Position numbers and translations under genes: made by a program | NCBI RefSeq assembly: GCF_018687495.1 | Contig: NZ_CP061293.1 | Location: 1,426,001-1,490,000 of the forward strand | Length of the DNA stretch: 64,000 bases | Reading direction: 5' to 3' | From: Polynucleobacter sp. MWH-Svant-W18 | GTDB taxonomy: Bacteria > Pseudomonadota > Gammaproteobacteria > Burkholderiales > Burkholderiaceae | The notes under the pieces: generated by a model | The model's database searches: none | Told to the model about the DNA's origin: nothing | What the model saw: only the letters and a program-made list of their open reading frames with translations | Shown: positions 46,649 to 61,998 of the stretch, piece after piece | Numbering within the stretch: the stretch's first letter is position 1 | Layout: the number at the start of each line of letters is the position of its first letter

Positions 46649-48715
46649 TCAGGCCTTCAGAAATTCAGCACGTGATCCAAGCCATCGCTCCAGATGGCGT
46701 TCAACTAAATCTGCATGCTCAGCGAGTAAGCGATCAGCAGCCTTCTGAGCCAATTCAATCAACCAGGCATCCCGTTGTAGATCTACAAAACGCAACATCG
46801 CATCACCAGATTGTTTTGCCCCGAGTAATTCACCTGGACCCCGAAGCGAAAGATCTCGCTCAGCAATCACAAAACCATCCGAGACCTCACGCAAGGTTTG
46901 CAGACGTTCTTTGGCAGCCATGGATAAGGGCTCTGCATACATCAAAAGACATACTGAATCAGCCGATCCACGCCCTACGCGCCCTCTCAACTGGTGAATT
47001 TGAGCATAACCAAAACGCTCAGCATGCTCAATCACCATCAGCGCAGCATTGGGCACGTCTACCCCGACCTCAATAACGGTGGTTGCCACTAAGAGTTGAA
47101 TTTCATTGGCCTTAAATGCAGCCATCACCGCTGCTTTTTCTTCTGCTTTTAAACGACCGTGAACTAAGCCGACCTTAAAGCCAGGTAAAGCTTGTGTAAG
47201 CTGCTCAAAACTTTCGACTGCTGTTTGCAACTGGAGTGCTTCAGACTCTTCAATCAATGGACAAACCCAATATGCTTGCAATCCTTTAGCTAGCCAACTT
47301 TGTAAACCGCCAATGACCTCGTCACGGCGGCTGGATTTAATCACCTTGGTAGCGATGGGCTTTCTTCCGGGAGGTAGTTCATCAATCACAGAAACATCAA
47401 GATCGGCGTAATACGTCATAGCTAAAGTCCGCGGAATCGGTGTTGCAGACATCATGAGTTGATGGCAATAAAACAATTCAGATCCGAGTCGTTGCTGAAT
47501 CTCTAAACGCTGCCTCACTCCAAAACGATGTTGCTCATCAATTACCGCTAATCCTAGCTTCGCAAAACTCACGCTTTCTTGGATGAGTGCATGGGTGCCT
47601 ACGATGAGTTGTGCAGTACCGCTCTCAATCATTTCTTGAGCCAATTTTTTATCTTTAGCCTTAAGACTTCCAGACAGCCAAGCGATCTGCACACCTAATG
47701 GCGCAAACCATTCCTTCATCTTGAGGTAGTGTTGTTCGGCTAAGATCTCCGTCGGCGCCATAACAGCTGCTTGATAGCCATGATCCATAACGCGTGCAGC
47801 GGCTAAAGCGGCCACCACAGTCTTACCACTACCTACATCGCCCTGTAAGAGACGATTCATCGGAAAGGATTGTTCTAGATCTTTCCCGATCTCTGACCAA
47901 ACGCGATCTTGTGCAGCAGTCAATTTAAAGGGAAGCACTTTCAGTAGGCTTGCCTCTAGGCTTTTATCGTTACGAGGCTTTGTAAAGCTCGGGGCATGAC
48001 GCTCTCTTCGAATCGCATGTGCGCGCTTTAATGAAATTTGCTGCGCGAGCAATTCTTCAAACTGAACACGCCGCCAGGCTGGATGAGTTCTTTCTAGTAG
48101 AGCCTGAGTATTTGCATCGGAAGGGGGTTGATGCAGATACTGAATGGCAGCTTGCAAACTAGGCCAATCATTGCTTGGAAGCAATTCTTGCATCAAGGCA
48201 GCAGGAAGAAACTCTGCCAAACTGTCTCGTAAACTTGGGTCACGCAATGCTTGTGCAACTGCCTTACGAATCACTGTCTGTGAAATACCAGCGCTCGCTG
48301 GATAAACCGGGGTTAAGCTCGTTGGCAGTGGCGCATCAACTGCAACAGCTTTCACTGTAGGATGAACCATTTCTGGGCCTTGAAATCCTTCGCGCACTTC
48401 GCCGCGAACCCGAATATGGGTGCCAACTGCCATTTGCTTTTGCTGACTTGGATAGAAGTTCAGGAAGCGGAGCTGCAAAGTGCCGGTGTCATCCTCAATT
48501 GTGACCAACATCTGTCGCCTGGGTCTAAATAAAACCTGATTACGAATGACGACACCTTGGGTTTGGGCTGAACTGAACCGGCCCTGGTTTAATGCCTCTT
48601 CGATGGTGAATAACTCTGTCTCATCCTCATATCGAGAAGGAAGATGCAAGGCAAGGGCCATTGGGCTGTCTAAACCCATCTTTTGGAGTGTGCTTGGCGT
48701 TGGTTTGGTAGTCAT
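46649..48715 (-). CDS. recG: ATP-dependent DNA helicase RecG
   Basis: RecG remodels stalled replication forks and branch-migrates Holliday junctions. The 688-residue product has an N-terminal wedge/OB region, Walker [16 protein letters not shown], the DEQH box ([13 protein letters not shown]), [13 protein letters not shown] and [20 protein letters not shown] with the QLRGRVGRG motif. I use ATG 48715 ([10 protein letters not shown]); longer frames would run into the start of divergent queA. No Shine-Dalgarno precedes the ATG. Confidence 0.96.
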   Translation of the reverse strand: MTTKPTPSTLQKMGLDSPMALALHLPSRYEDETELFTIEEALNQGRFSSAQTQGVVIRNQVLFRPRRQMLVTIEDDTGTLQLRFLNFYPSQQKQMAVGTHIRVRGEVREGFQGPEMVHPTVKAVAVDAPLPTSLTPVYPASAGISQTVIRKAVAQALRDPSLRDSLAEFLPAALMQELLPSNDWPSLQAAIQYLHQPPSDANTQALLERTHPAWRRVQFEELLAQQISLKRAHAIRRERHAPSFTKPRNDKSLEASLLKVLPFKLTAAQDRVWSEIGKDLEQSFPMNRLLQGDVGSGKTVVAALAAARVMDHGYQAAVMAPTEILAEQHYLKMKEWFAPLGVQIAWLSGSLKAKDKKLAQEMIESGTAQLIVGTHALIQESVSFAKLGLAVIDEQHRFGVRQRLEIQQRLGSELFYCHQLMMSATPIPRTLAMTYYADLDVSVIDELPPGRKPIATKVIKSSRRDEVIGGLQSWLAKGLQAYWVCPLIEESEALQLQTAVESFEQLTQALPGFKVGLVHGRLKAEEKAAVMAAFKANEIQLLVATTVIEVGVDVPNAALMVIEHAERFGYAQIHQLRGRVGRGSADSVCLLMYAEPLSMAAKERLQTLREVSDGFVIAERDLSLRGPGELLGAKQSGDAMLRFVDLQRDAWLIELAQKAADRLLAEHADLVERHLERWLGSRAEFLKA

Positions 48716-48745
48716 CGTTAAAATCCAATACCTGATGGTAATGCT

Positions 48746-50946
<2,201 letters not shown>

Positions 50947-51076
50947 TAGCCCCATAAGGGGATAGAGCCTGAAAACCGCTCCGTAGCCCCATACAGTTTA
51001 GAATTGCGGGTTTAGGGCTTTACTTAAAAGCCTAAAACTAAAGCAGTTTCCAAATAGTCTTTAACGGAGGTTTTAT

Positions 51077-51403
51077 ATGTGGATTAGTAACGCTTTTGCC
51101 CAAGCTCCAGCTGCGGGCGCAGATTCTGGTGGCCTGATGAGCTTTCTCCCATTAATTTTGATGTTTGCAGTTTTGTACTTCATCATGATTCGCCCACAAA
51201 TGAAGCGTCAAAAAGAAGCTAAAGCGATGCTAGAAGCATTAGCTGTTGGCGATGAAGTAGTCACCGTTGGCGGCATCATGGGCAAAGTATCTGCATTAAA
51301 AGATCAAGTAGTTACTGTTGAAATTGCAGCTGGTACTGAAGTGCAATTGCAAAAGGGTGCAATTACTACTGTGTTGCCAAAAGGCACTCTGAAGTCTGCT
51401 TAA
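51077..51403 (+). CDS. yajC: preprotein translocase subunit YajC
   Basis: YajC is a small inner-membrane partner of SecDF. The 108-residue product has one membrane helix (about residues 21-42, FLPLILMFAVLYFIMIRPQ) followed by the conserved MKRQKEAKAML and GDEVVTVGGIMGKV. A strong ribosome binding site (GGAGG) precedes the ATG. Its place directly before secD-secF is conserved. The 130-nt leader region upstream holds no clear promoter that I would defend. Confidence 0.95.
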   Translation: MWISNAFAQAPAAGADSGGLMSFLPLILMFAVLYFIMIRPQMKRQKEAKAMLEALAVGDEVVTVGGIMGKVSALKDQVVTVEIAAGTEVQLQKGAITTVLPKGTLKSA

Positions 51404-51428
51404 TCTCTTTGCTTAAAAGTTACTGCAT

Positions 51429-53288
51429 ATGAATCGCTACCCACTCTGGAAATATATAGTTATTGCCATTGCTTTATTAATTGGCGGACTATATTCATTA
51501 CCCAATTTCTATGGTGAGGCACCAGCAGTTCAAATCTCGTCCGCCAAACCAACCATCAAGGTTGATTTGGCGACGCAAGCTCGTGTAGAAAAGATTTTGG
51601 CCGAGGCTGACATCAGCAACACCGGCGTTTTCTTTGAGAACGCCGCCAATGTAGGCTCTATCAAAATTCGTTTTAGTAATACAGACACCCAGCTCCGCGC
51701 CCGTGATCTGCTGCAACAAAAAATCAATACCGATCAAAATGATCCAAACTTTACCGTTGCATTAAATCTCTTATCAAACACTCCAGACTGGTTGCATGCG
51801 ATCAATGCCCTACCGATGCCTTTGGGTCTTGATCTGCGCGGCGGGGTGTACTTCTTATTACAAGTAGATATGAAGGGTGCCGTCCAGAAGAAAGTGACGT
51901 CCCTCGCAGCTGATATTCGCGCCCAATTGCGCGATAAAAATATCCGCCATCAAGGTATTGAGCGCGGCGCAGACAATATCACCATTAATTTTGGTAATAC
52001 TTCGGATGCAGATGCTGCTCGCGCTGTATTAATGACCTCTCAACCTGAACTCATTTGGCAAGTTAAACCTACCGGCTTATCACCTAAATTGGTTGGCGAA
52101 TTTAAACCTACGGCTTTGAAAGAAATTCAGGATAACGCGGTTAAACAAAATATCATTACCTTAAACAAGCGGGTAAATGAGTTAGCAGTTAAAGAACCGG
52201 TCATTCAACAACAAGGTGCCGAACGTATCGTGGTGCAATTGCCTGGTGTTCAAGATACCGCTCGCGCGAAAGACATTATTGGACGAACAGCAACTCTAGA
52301 GTCCCGCCTCGCAGATCCTATCGTTTCGACCATTAATGTTGGTGAAACTCCTCCACCCGGCATGGACACCTTCCGCTTCGGAGAAAACCGTTTAGGGGTT
52401 TTCAAAAAATCAGTCATCTTTAGTGGCGAAAGCATTACTGATGCGAGTGCTGGCTTTGATCAAAATCAACGCCCTGCTGTGAATATCTCACTTGATGCTG
52501 CTGGCGGAAGAGTCATGCAAGAAGTCACACGCGAGAATATTGGCAAGCCCATGGGTATGATTTTGTTTGAAAAAGGCAAAGGCGAAGTTTTGACAATTGC
52601 CACCATTCAAGGTGAGTTCGGCTCCAAGTTCCAAATTACTGGCCAACCAACTACTGCTAGTGCGAATGACTTAGCACTCTTACTCCGTGCAGGCTCATTA
52701 GCAGCCCCGATGGAAATCATTGAAGAGCGCACTATTGGCCCAAGTTTAGGTGCTGAGAATATTGAAAAAGGCTTTAAGTCTCTTTTAATCGGCTTTGCAG
52801 CCATTGCTATTTTTATGATTGCCTACTATTTGCTGTTTGGCACTTTCTCGGTAGTCGCTCTTGCCGTCAACCTACTACTACTGATCTCCGTACTATCGAT
52901 GTTGCAGGCAACTCTGACCTTGCCTGGAATTGCTGCGATGGCTTTAGCGCTCGGTATGGCGATTGACTCAAACGTTTTAATTAATGAGCGTATACGTGAA
53001 GAACTACGCAATGGAGCATCGCCTCAAACTGCTATCGCCGTTGGCTTTGATAAGGCTTGGGCAACTATTTTGGATTCCAACGTCACTACCTTAATTGCCG
53101 GCCTTGCCTTATTGGCTTTTGGTTCGGGCCCAATCAAAGGATTTGCGGTTGTGCATTGCCTGGGTATTTTGACTTCGATGTTCTCGGCTGTCTTCTTCTC
53201 GCGTGGCCTTGTTAACCTTTGGTACGGCAGACACAAGAAGATTCAAAAACTCGCTATTGGCCAAGTTTGGCGCCCCCAGGAGAAATAA
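51429..53288 (+). CDS. secD: protein translocase subunit SecD
   Basis: SecD with SecF uses the proton gradient to pull exported proteins out of SecYEG. The 619-residue product has an N-terminal membrane helix (about 9-27), a large periplasmic region starting with GLDLRGGVYFLLQVDM, and five C-terminal membrane helices including ALALGMAIDSNVLINERIREEL. The last is the conserved RND-like motif. It lies 25 nt after yajC and 3 nt before secF. Confidence 0.97.
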   Translation: MNRYPLWKYIVIAIALLIGGLYSLPNFYGEAPAVQISSAKPTIKVDLATQARVEKILAEADISNTGVFFENAANVGSIKIRFSNTDTQLRARDLLQQKINTDQNDPNFTVALNLLSNTPDWLHAINALPMPLGLDLRGGVYFLLQVDMKGAVQKKVTSLAADIRAQLRDKNIRHQGIERGADNITINFGNTSDADAARAVLMTSQPELIWQVKPTGLSPKLVGEFKPTALKEIQDNAVKQNIITLNKRVNELAVKEPVIQQQGAERIVVQLPGVQDTARAKDIIGRTATLESRLADPIVSTINVGETPPPGMDTFRFGENRLGVFKKSVIFSGESITDASAGFDQNQRPAVNISLDAAGGRVMQEVTRENIGKPMGMILFEKGKGEVLTIATIQGEFGSKFQITGQPTTASANDLALLLRAGSLAAPMEIIEERTIGPSLGAENIEKGFKSLLIGFAAIAIFMIAYYLLFGTFSVVALAVNLLLLISVLSMLQATLTLPGIAAMALALGMAIDSNVLINERIREELRNGASPQTAIAVGFDKAWATILDSNVTTLIAGLALLAFGSGPIKGFAVVHCLGILTSMFSAVFFSRGLVNLWYGRHKKIQKLAIGQVWRPQEK

Positions 53289-53291
53289 GCT

Positions 53292-54266
53292 ATGGAATTT
53301 TTCCGCATCAAAAAAGATATTCCTTTCATGCGCCATGCGTTGGTGCTCAATGCGATTTCTTTCATTACTTTTTTAGCTGCAGTATTTTTCCTATGGCACA
53401 ACGGCTTACATCTCTCCATCGAATTTACTGGCGGTACAGTGATGGAGGTCAGCTACCCCCAAACTGCGCCACTAGATTCGATCCGTGCTAAGGTCGAGAA
53501 ACTGGGTTATGCAGATACCCAAATCCAAAACTTTGGTAGCTCACGTGATGTCATGATTCGCCTGCCATTGCAAAAAGATGCTGCAGGCAAAATGATCTCC
53601 TCTGCGGATCAAAGCGCAGCAGTAATGCAGGCCCTTGAACCAGCAAGCTCAGGCGCAAAACTTCAACGAGTTGAGTTTGTGGGACCGCAAGTTGGTCAAG
53701 AACTCGCCATGGATGGCCTAAAAGCACTGATATTTGTGATTATTGGCATTGTTGTTTACCTTTCCTTCCGCTTTGAGTGGAAGTTTGCAGTAGCCGGCAT
53801 CATTGCGAACTTGCATGACGTGGTAATCATCCTTGGTTTCTTTGCTTTTTTCCAGTGGGAGTTCTCACTCTCCGTCCTGGCTGCAGTGCTTGCTGTCTTG
53901 GGATACTCTGTAAATGAATCTGTGGTGATCTTTGACCGAATTCGCGAGAACTTCCGCAAGTACCACAAGATGAATACTCGCGAGATTATCGATAACGCAA
54001 TTACCAGCACCATTAGCCGTACAGTAATTACTCACGGCAGTACTGAAATGATGGTGTTAGCCATGTTGATATTTGGCGGTCCAACTCTCTTCTACTTCGC
54101 CCTAGCACTAACAATTGGTATTTTGTTTGGTATCTATTCTTCAGTATTCGTTGCAGCAGCCTTGGCAATGTGGCTAGGTGTAACGCGTGAGGACTTGGTG
54201 AAGGGTGATAAAAAGCCTGACGACAACGCTCGTAATGATGACCCCAACTACGGGGCAAGGGTTTGA
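53292..54266 (+). CDS. secF: protein translocase subunit SecF
   Basis: This 324-residue partner of SecD has an N-terminal membrane helix, a periplasmic domain with LSIEFTGGTVMEV, and C-terminal helices including LGYSVNESVVIFDRIREN and ISRTVITHGSTEMMVLAM. AGGAG overlapping the secD end serves as ribosome binding site. The gene ends the yajC-secD-secF operon and converges on waaA with 6 nt between stops; no hairpin is seen there. Confidence 0.97.
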   Translation: MEFFRIKKDIPFMRHALVLNAISFITFLAAVFFLWHNGLHLSIEFTGGTVMEVSYPQTAPLDSIRAKVEKLGYADTQIQNFGSSRDVMIRLPLQKDAAGKMISSADQSAAVMQALEPASSGAKLQRVEFVGPQVGQELAMDGLKALIFVIIGIVVYLSFRFEWKFAVAGIIANLHDVVIILGFFAFFQWEFSLSVLAAVLAVLGYSVNESVVIFDRIRENFRKYHKMNTREIIDNAITSTISRTVITHGSTEMMVLAMLIFGGPTLFYFALALTIGILFGIYSSVFVAAALAMWLGVTREDLVKGDKKPDDNARNDDPNYGARV

Positions 54267-54272
54267 AACACC

Positions 54273-57082
<2,810 letters not shown>

Positions 57083-57092
57083 TTAGGATGGC

Positions 57093-57098
57093 TATACT
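57093..57098 (+). promoter_or_regulatory. -10 element of the GST gene, leaderless geometry
   Basis: TATACT (5 of 6) ends exactly 6 nt before ATG 57105. No Shine-Dalgarno and no good -35 at 17 nt are visible. Confidence 0.4.
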
Positions 57099-57104
57099 GT
57101 GCCC

Positions 57105-57719
57105 ATGAAACTCATCGGATCCCTTACCAGCCCCTATGTACGCAAAGTACGCATTGTTTTTTCAGAGAAAAAGGTCGATGTTGACCTGGAACTCGAGAAT
57201 GTATGGGCAGCTGACAGCAAAATCACCAATTCCAACCCCCTAGGGAAGGTTCCTTGCCTCATTTTGGAGGATGGGGAAGCTATTTATGATTCCCGGGTCA
57301 TTGCCGAATATGCAGATGCCTTAAGCCCTGTTAGTAAGCTCATTCCTGGCGATAACCGTGAACGGGCTTCAGTCAAAACCTGGGAAACATTGGCTGACGG
57401 CATCATGGACGCCGGCATTTTGGCTCGTCTTGAGCGCACTTGGCGTCCAGCTGAGCAACAAAGCTCGGCTTGGGTTGATCGTCAAATGGGCAAAATTGAT
57501 GATGCGCTAGAAGAAATGTCTGAAAAGCTTGCTGAAAATACTTGGTGTCACGGCAATCAAATCACCTTAGCAGATATTGCAACAGGTTGTGCGCTGGGAT
57601 ATTTATTATTCCGCTTTCCAGATGTGAAATGGCAAGCTAAACACCTGAACTTAGATCGTCTTTATCAAAAGTTGCTGCAAAGACCTTCATTTATTGAAAC
57701 TGAACCACCTGCGGCATAA
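57105..57719 (+). CDS. glutathione S-transferase family protein
   Basis: This 204-residue cytosolic protein has an N-terminal thioredoxin-like domain (MKLIGSLTSPYVRKVRI, NPLGKVPCLIL and DGEAIYDSRVIAEYAD for the glutathione site) and a C-terminal helical domain (ITLADIATGCALGYL). The probable catalytic residue is Ser near position 8. It resembles the YibF-like bacterial group; the substrate is unknown. I use ATG 57105 rather than GTG 57099, which lies directly after the -10. It converges on mnmA. Confidence 0.92.
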   Translation: MKLIGSLTSPYVRKVRIVFSEKKVDVDLELENVWAADSKITNSNPLGKVPCLILEDGEAIYDSRVIAEYADALSPVSKLIPGDNRERASVKTWETLADGIMDAGILARLERTWRPAEQQSSAWVDRQMGKIDDALEEMSEKLAENTWCHGNQITLADIATGCALGYLLFRFPDVKWQAKHLNLDRLYQKLLQRPSFIETEPPAA

Positions 57720-57744
57720 ATTAGTTTTCAAACTACTGATGGGA

Positions 57745-58857
57745 TTAGGCGGAAATAATTCCGCCGCCTAAACAAATATCACCATCGTAGAGAACCGCTG
57801 ACTGTCCTGGAGTGACTGCCCATTGAGCCTCTGGAAAACTTAATCCAAATTGCAAAGGGGCATCCGCTAAGTTGAATGTGCAAGCGGAATCCGCTTGGCG
57901 ATAACGTGTCTTTGCAGAGTAACTTCCGGAATCTGGTGCTACGCCTGCAATCCAACTTGCGTCCATCGCCTCTAACCTATTAGCCAGCAACCATGGGTGT
58001 TCATGACCTTGAGCCACATATAAAGTGTTATTGGCCATGTCCTTACGCGCCACATACCAAGCATCCCCATTCCCATCTTGACTGCCACCCAAGCCAATAC
58101 CTTTGCGTTGACCTAAGGTAAAAAATGCTAAGCCCATATGTTCACCCACAGTCTTGCCTTCAGGTGTTTTAATCGGACCAGGTGTGCGTGGTAAATATCG
58201 GTTTAGGAATTCTCTGAACGGGCGCTCCCCAATAAAACAAATACCGGTGCTATCTTTTTTGCGCGCATTGTGTAAACCAATTTTTTCAGCAATCTTACGC
58301 ACTTCTGTTTTCGGAATCTCTCCCAAAGGAAACATCACATTAGCCAACTGTTGCTGCGTTAGACGGTGTAAAAAATAGCTTTGATCTTTAGTTGCGTCTA
58401 TTGCTTTCAATAATTGTGCCTTGCCATCTTCATGGCGTACTCTTGCATAGTGCCCAGTAGCAATCGCATCAGCACCTAAACTCATTGCGTGATCTAAGAA
58501 GGCCTTGAATTTAATTTCTGCATTACACAAGACATCCGGATTTGGAGTTCGCCCTGCAGCGTACTCGCGTAAAAAGTCCGCAAAGACGCGTTCGCGATAC
58601 TCAGCAGCAAAATTGACTGCCTCAACATCAATCCCAATTAAATCGGCCACTGAGACAACATCCAGCCAATCTTGGCGTGCGGAGCAATATTCATCGTTAT
58701 CGTCATCTTCCCAATTTTTCATGAAAAGGCCTACTACCTCATAGCCCTGCTCCTTGAGCATCCAGGCTGCTACCGACGAATCAACCCCTCCAGACATGCC
58801 AATAACGACTTTCATGGGGTTTGTAGGTGGTATTGAGGAAGAATTGAGCTGGATCAT
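57745..58857 (-). CDS. mnmA: tRNA-specific 2-thiouridylase MnmA
   Basis: MnmA thiolates U34 of Lys, Glu and Gln tRNAs using sulfur from the Tus relay. The 370-residue frame has the ATP-pyrophosphatase loop [18 protein letters not shown], the first catalytic cysteine in [12 protein letters not shown] and the second in [16 protein letters not shown]. The C-terminal beta domains end in [12 protein letters not shown]. The start is uncertain: ATG 58857 adds 14 residues before [10 protein letters not shown], and ATG 58815 gives the usual family N-terminus. Neither has a Shine-Dalgarno. Confidence 0.96.
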   Translation of the reverse strand: MIQLNSSSIPPTNPMKVVIGMSGGVDSSVAAWMLKEQGYEVVGLFMKNWEDDDNDEYCSARQDWLDVVSVADLIGIDVEAVNFAAEYRERVFADFLREYAAGRTPNPDVLCNAEIKFKAFLDHAMSLGADAIATGHYARVRHEDGKAQLLKAIDATKDQSYFLHRLTQQQLANVMFPLGEIPKTEVRKIAEKIGLHNARKKDSTGICFIGERPFREFLNRYLPRTPGPIKTPEGKTVGEHMGLAFFTLGQRKGIGLGGSQDGNGDAWYVARKDMANNTLYVAQGHEHPWLLANRLEAMDASWIAGVAPDSGSYSAKTRYRQADSACTFNLADAPLQFGLSFPEAQWAVTPGQSAVLYDGDICLGGGIISA

Positions 58858-58964
58858 CAAAAAATGCGAAAATTCACTATAAGCTAACAGTCCATATTGT
58901 AAAAGTCTTAGCCTGATTTAGCTGGTAATTAGCCAAAAACTCTGCAAGTGGACATGAAGGTCAG

Positions 58965-58990
58965 TAAATGGGTGCAACTAAGCCCATTTA
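58965..58990. promoter_or_regulatory. perfect inverted repeat upstream of pntAA
   Basis: TAAATGGG and CCCATTTA form an 8-bp perfect dyad with a 10-nt centre, 45 nt before the pntAA ATG. A TAAAAT -10-like hexamer follows at 58993-58998. It could be an operator or a weak hairpin; no T tract marks it as a terminator. The rest of the 58861-59034 gap shows nothing else that I can name. Confidence 0.35.
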
Positions 58991-59034
58991 ACTAAAATAG
59001 ATTTTTTGAAAAATTTTGCTTTTGGAGACATGCC

Positions 59035-60165
59035 ATGCGCATAGGAGTGCCACTGGAAACTAGGCCCGGGGAAACTCGAGTTGCTGCCACACCAGAAACC
59101 GTTAAAAAACTGATTGGCCAAGGCCACACTGTTGTCATCCAAAAAGATGCTGGCGTACAAGCAAGTCAGCCCGACTCTGCTTATGCAGCTGTTGGTGCCA
59201 CAATTGGCACTGCAGCGGATGCCTTTGGTGCTGAAATTGTTCTGAAGGTCCGTGCGCCAGAGGCCGCTGAGCTGAAACAAATTCAATCTGGTAGCGTGCT
59301 GATTGGCATGCTCGATCCATTTGATAATGACAACATCGCAGCAATGGCGGCCCAAGGTATTACTGCGTTCTCACTAGAAGCTGCACCTCGCACCACTCGT
59401 GCACAAAGTATGGACGTCTTGTCATCACAAGCAAACATTGCTGGTTACAAAGCAGTGATGATTGCGGCTAATGAATATCAACGCTTTATGCCGATGCTCA
59501 TGACTGCAGCCGGTACAGTTAAAGCTGCGCGCGTCTTGATTCTGGGAGCAGGTGTAGCGGGTTTGCAAGCGATTGCTACCGCTAAGCGTCTTGGCGCTGT
59601 GATTGAAGCATCTGATGTCCGTCCGGCTGCGAAAGAACAAATTGAGTCTCTTGGCGCTAAGTTTGTTGATGTTCCTTACGAAACTGATGAAGAGCGTGAG
59701 ATTGCTCAAGGTGTTGGTGGCTATGCCCGCCCTATGCCAGAGGCCTGGATGAAACGTCAAGCCACCTTGGTTGCCGAGCGCGCACAGCAAGCAGATATCG
59801 TCATTACCACCGCCTTGATTCCTGGTCGTAAACCGCCAGTTCTTTTACACAGCGACACCGTAGCCAATATGAAACCTGGCTCTATAGTGATTGATATTGC
59901 CGCTGGTCGTGGTGACAATGGTTCTGGTAACTGCCCTTTGACTCAAGCAGACAAAGTTGTGGACATCAATGGCGTGAAAATTGTGGGCTACACCAATTTA
60001 GCTAGCATGGTTGCCGCTGATGCATCCGCACTTTATGCACGGAACTTAATCGATTTCATGAAATTGATTATTGATAAAGAAGCGAAGTTAGTCATTCCAA
60101 CTGATGACGACATTGTTACTGCCTGCTTAATGTGCCGTGATGGCCAAGCCGTCCGTAAAAACTAA
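59035..60165 (+). CDS. pntAA: NAD(P) transhydrogenase subunit alpha part 1
   Basis: This is the NAD(H)-binding domain I of the proton-translocating transhydrogenase. The 376-residue product resembles alanine dehydrogenase: MRIGVPLETRPGETRVAATP, VVIQKDAGVQASQPD, the dinucleotide motif LGAGVAGLQAIATAKRLGA and SDVRPAAKEQIESLGAKFV. In this split form the membrane part is a separate gene that follows. GGAG lies upstream of the ATG. First gene of the three-gene operon. Confidence 0.95.
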   Translation: MRIGVPLETRPGETRVAATPETVKKLIGQGHTVVIQKDAGVQASQPDSAYAAVGATIGTAADAFGAEIVLKVRAPEAAELKQIQSGSVLIGMLDPFDNDNIAAMAAQGITAFSLEAAPRTTRAQSMDVLSSQANIAGYKAVMIAANEYQRFMPMLMTAAGTVKAARVLILGAGVAGLQAIATAKRLGAVIEASDVRPAAKEQIESLGAKFVDVPYETDEEREIAQGVGGYARPMPEAWMKRQATLVAERAQQADIVITTALIPGRKPPVLLHSDTVANMKPGSIVIDIAAGRGDNGSGNCPLTQADKVVDINGVKIVGYTNLASMVAADASALYARNLIDFMKLIIDKEAKLVIPTDDDIVTACLMCRDGQAVRKN

Positions 60166-60191
60166 TAGAACATTCATAAGAAGGAAACATC

Positions 60192-60533
60192 ATGGATCTC
60201 GCTGCTTTTCAAAGCATCCTTACCGTCCAAAACATCACTGTGTTTGTACTCGCCATCTTTGTTGGCTATCACGTTGTTTGGAACGTCACTCCTGCCCTGC
60301 ACACCCCTCTAATGGCAGTGACTAATGCTATTTCTGGAATCATTATTGTGGGTGCACTTTTACAAACCGAGGTAATAGGTGGCGATGAAATCACCCTCAC
60401 CAGCATTATTGGCGCTGTTGCCGTTTTCCTCGCATCTATCAATATTTTTGGTGGCTTTATGGTCACGCGGCGCATGCTAGAAATGTTTAAGAAAAAAGCA
60501 CCGAAGGCAAATGCGGCTGATGTAGCCAAATAA
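60192..60533 (+). CDS. pntAB: NAD(P) transhydrogenase subunit alpha part 2
   Basis: This 113-residue membrane part of the split alpha subunit has three or four hydrophobic segments ([33 protein letters not shown] and [20 protein letters not shown]) and ends [16 protein letters not shown]. The [20 protein letters not shown] stretch is conserved in the family. It starts 26 nt after pntAA and is followed by pntB after 28 nt. AAGGA precedes the ATG. Confidence 0.95.
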   Translation: MDLAAFQSILTVQNITVFVLAIFVGYHVVWNVTPALHTPLMAVTNAISGIIIVGALLQTEVIGGDEITLTSIIGAVAVFLASINIFGGFMVTRRMLEMFKKKAPKANAADVAK

Positions 60534-60561
60534 ATAGAACAAGATCTATAGAGACCCAATC

Positions 60562-61929
60562 ATGTCAAACATAACTGCTATTTCCTATCTCATTTCATCA
60601 GTGCTATTTATCCTCGCACTACGTGGCCTGTCATCACCAACCACTTCACGCCAAGGTAATACCTTTGGCATGATTGGCATGCTTTTGGCTGTCATTACCA
60701 CTTTCTTTATTCCTGATTTCAAGCCAGCGGTCTCGTTAATTGCTGCTGCGGTTGTAGGCGGAGCAATCATTGGAACCATTGCAGCCAAACGTGTACAAAT
60801 GACCAAGATGCCAGAGCTAGTTGCTTTGATGCACTCTTTTGTGGGTTTATCAGCAGTCTTAATTGCTATTGCAGCGGTATTTAATCCTACGCATGACCAT
60901 ACTGGCGCGCAGAAAATTGAATTATTCATTGGTGCATTTATTGGCGCGATTACATTTACCGCCTCAGTAATTGCTTTTGGAAAACTCTCTGGCAAAGTCA
61001 GCGGTAAGCCAGTCAGCTTCTCAGGCCAACACTTACTGAACTTGATATTGGCAGTCGCCATGGTGGGCGGGGGCATTGCCTACTTTATGACTGATAGTCA
61101 TGCTGCTTTCTTGGCCATGTGTGCAATTGCATTGGTTCTGGGTGTAACTTTAATCATCCCAATTGGTGGCGCAGATATGCCCGTGGTTGTTTCTATGTTG
61201 AACAGTTACTCCGGTTGGGCGGCCGCAGGAATTGGCTTTACCTTAAACAACCCTGTTTTGATTATTGCAGGTGCTTGCGTAGGATCTTCTGGCGCAATTT
61301 TGTCCTACATTATGTGTAAAGCGATGAACCGCTCTATTTTGGCAGTCTTGCTTGGTGGATTTGGTGCAGAAGCTGCTACAGGCGGTAGCGATGATGGTAG
61401 CCCCAAGAATTACAAAACCGGTTCACCAGAAGATGCCGCCTTCCTGATGGAAAACGCAGATACAGTCATCATTGTCCCAGGCTATGGTTTAGCAGTTGCT
61501 CGTGCGCAGCATGCCCTTAAGGAGCTGACAGAGAAATTGACTCATCATGGTGTGACTGTGAAGTACGCAATTCATCCAGTGGCAGGCCGTATGCCTGGGC
61601 ACATGAACGTACTCTTAGCTGAAGCAGAAGTTCCATACGATCAAGTATTTGAAATGGAAGATATCAATAGCGACTTTGGACAAGCTGATGTAGTGCTGAT
61701 TCTTGGTGCAAATGACGTTGTTAACCCGGCTGCACGTACCCCTGGTAGTCCAATCTTTGGTATGCCAATCTTGGAAGCATTTAAAGCCAAGACGATTATT
61801 GTGAACAAACGATCAATGGCAGCAGGTTATGCTGGACTAGACAACGAACTCTTCTATATGGATAAAACCATGATGGTCTTCGGTGATGCGAAGAAAGTTG
61901 TTGAGGATATGGTCAAGGCGGTTGAATAA
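60562..61929 (+). CDS. pntB: NAD(P) transhydrogenase subunit beta
   Basis: This subunit carries most of the proton channel and the NADP(H) domain III. The 455-residue product has about nine membrane segments, then GSDDGSPKNYKTGSPEDAA at the linker, VIIVPGYGLAVARAQHAL, HPVAGRMPGHMNVLLAEAEV and ILGANDVVNPAARTPGSPIFGM. The complex uses the proton gradient to make NADPH from NADH. It ends the pnt operon, and a strong bidirectional terminator follows. Confidence 0.97.
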   Translation: MSNITAISYLISSVLFILALRGLSSPTTSRQGNTFGMIGMLLAVITTFFIPDFKPAVSLIAAAVVGGAIIGTIAAKRVQMTKMPELVALMHSFVGLSAVLIAIAAVFNPTHDHTGAQKIELFIGAFIGAITFTASVIAFGKLSGKVSGKPVSFSGQHLLNLILAVAMVGGGIAYFMTDSHAAFLAMCAIALVLGVTLIIPIGGADMPVVVSMLNSYSGWAAAGIGFTLNNPVLIIAGACVGSSGAILSYIMCKAMNRSILAVLLGGFGAEAATGGSDDGSPKNYKTGSPEDAAFLMENADTVIIVPGYGLAVARAQHALKELTEKLTHHGVTVKYAIHPVAGRMPGHMNVLLAEAEVPYDQVFEMEDINSDFGQADVVLILGANDVVNPAARTPGSPIFGMPILEAFKAKTIIVNKRSMAAGYAGLDNELFYMDKTMMVFGDAKKVVEDMVKAVE

Positions 61930-61948
61930 GTCGTTTACTTAGGACGAT

Positions 61949-61975
61949 AAAAAAGCTGCCGTTGGCAGCTTTTTT
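61949..61975. terminator. bidirectional terminator after pntB
   Basis: AAAAAAGCTGCC and GGCAGCTTTTTT form a 12-bp stem around GTT. T runs on both strands allow it to end the pnt operon and the convergent lipoprotein gene. Confidence 0.9.
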
Positions 61976-61998
61976 ATTTTATTGAATATCAGCAAATA

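Noticed and set aside
50947..51076. Possible terminator or attenuator between tgt and yajC (GGGCTTT...AAAGCC)
   Set aside because: The stem is short with a bulge and no T run; I could not justify it as a feature.
57748..57765. GGCGGAA/TTCCGCC hairpin at the end of mnmA
   Set aside because: It lies within codons for GGIISA and lacks a T tract; repeated Gly and Ala codons explain the symmetry.
60585..61076. Open minus-strand frame of 163 codons inside pntB
   Set aside because: It is fully antisense to a well-conserved membrane protein gene. Its Met/Ile/Pro-rich translation is what the complement of hydrophobic codons gives, and no ribosome binding site or family match is apparent.
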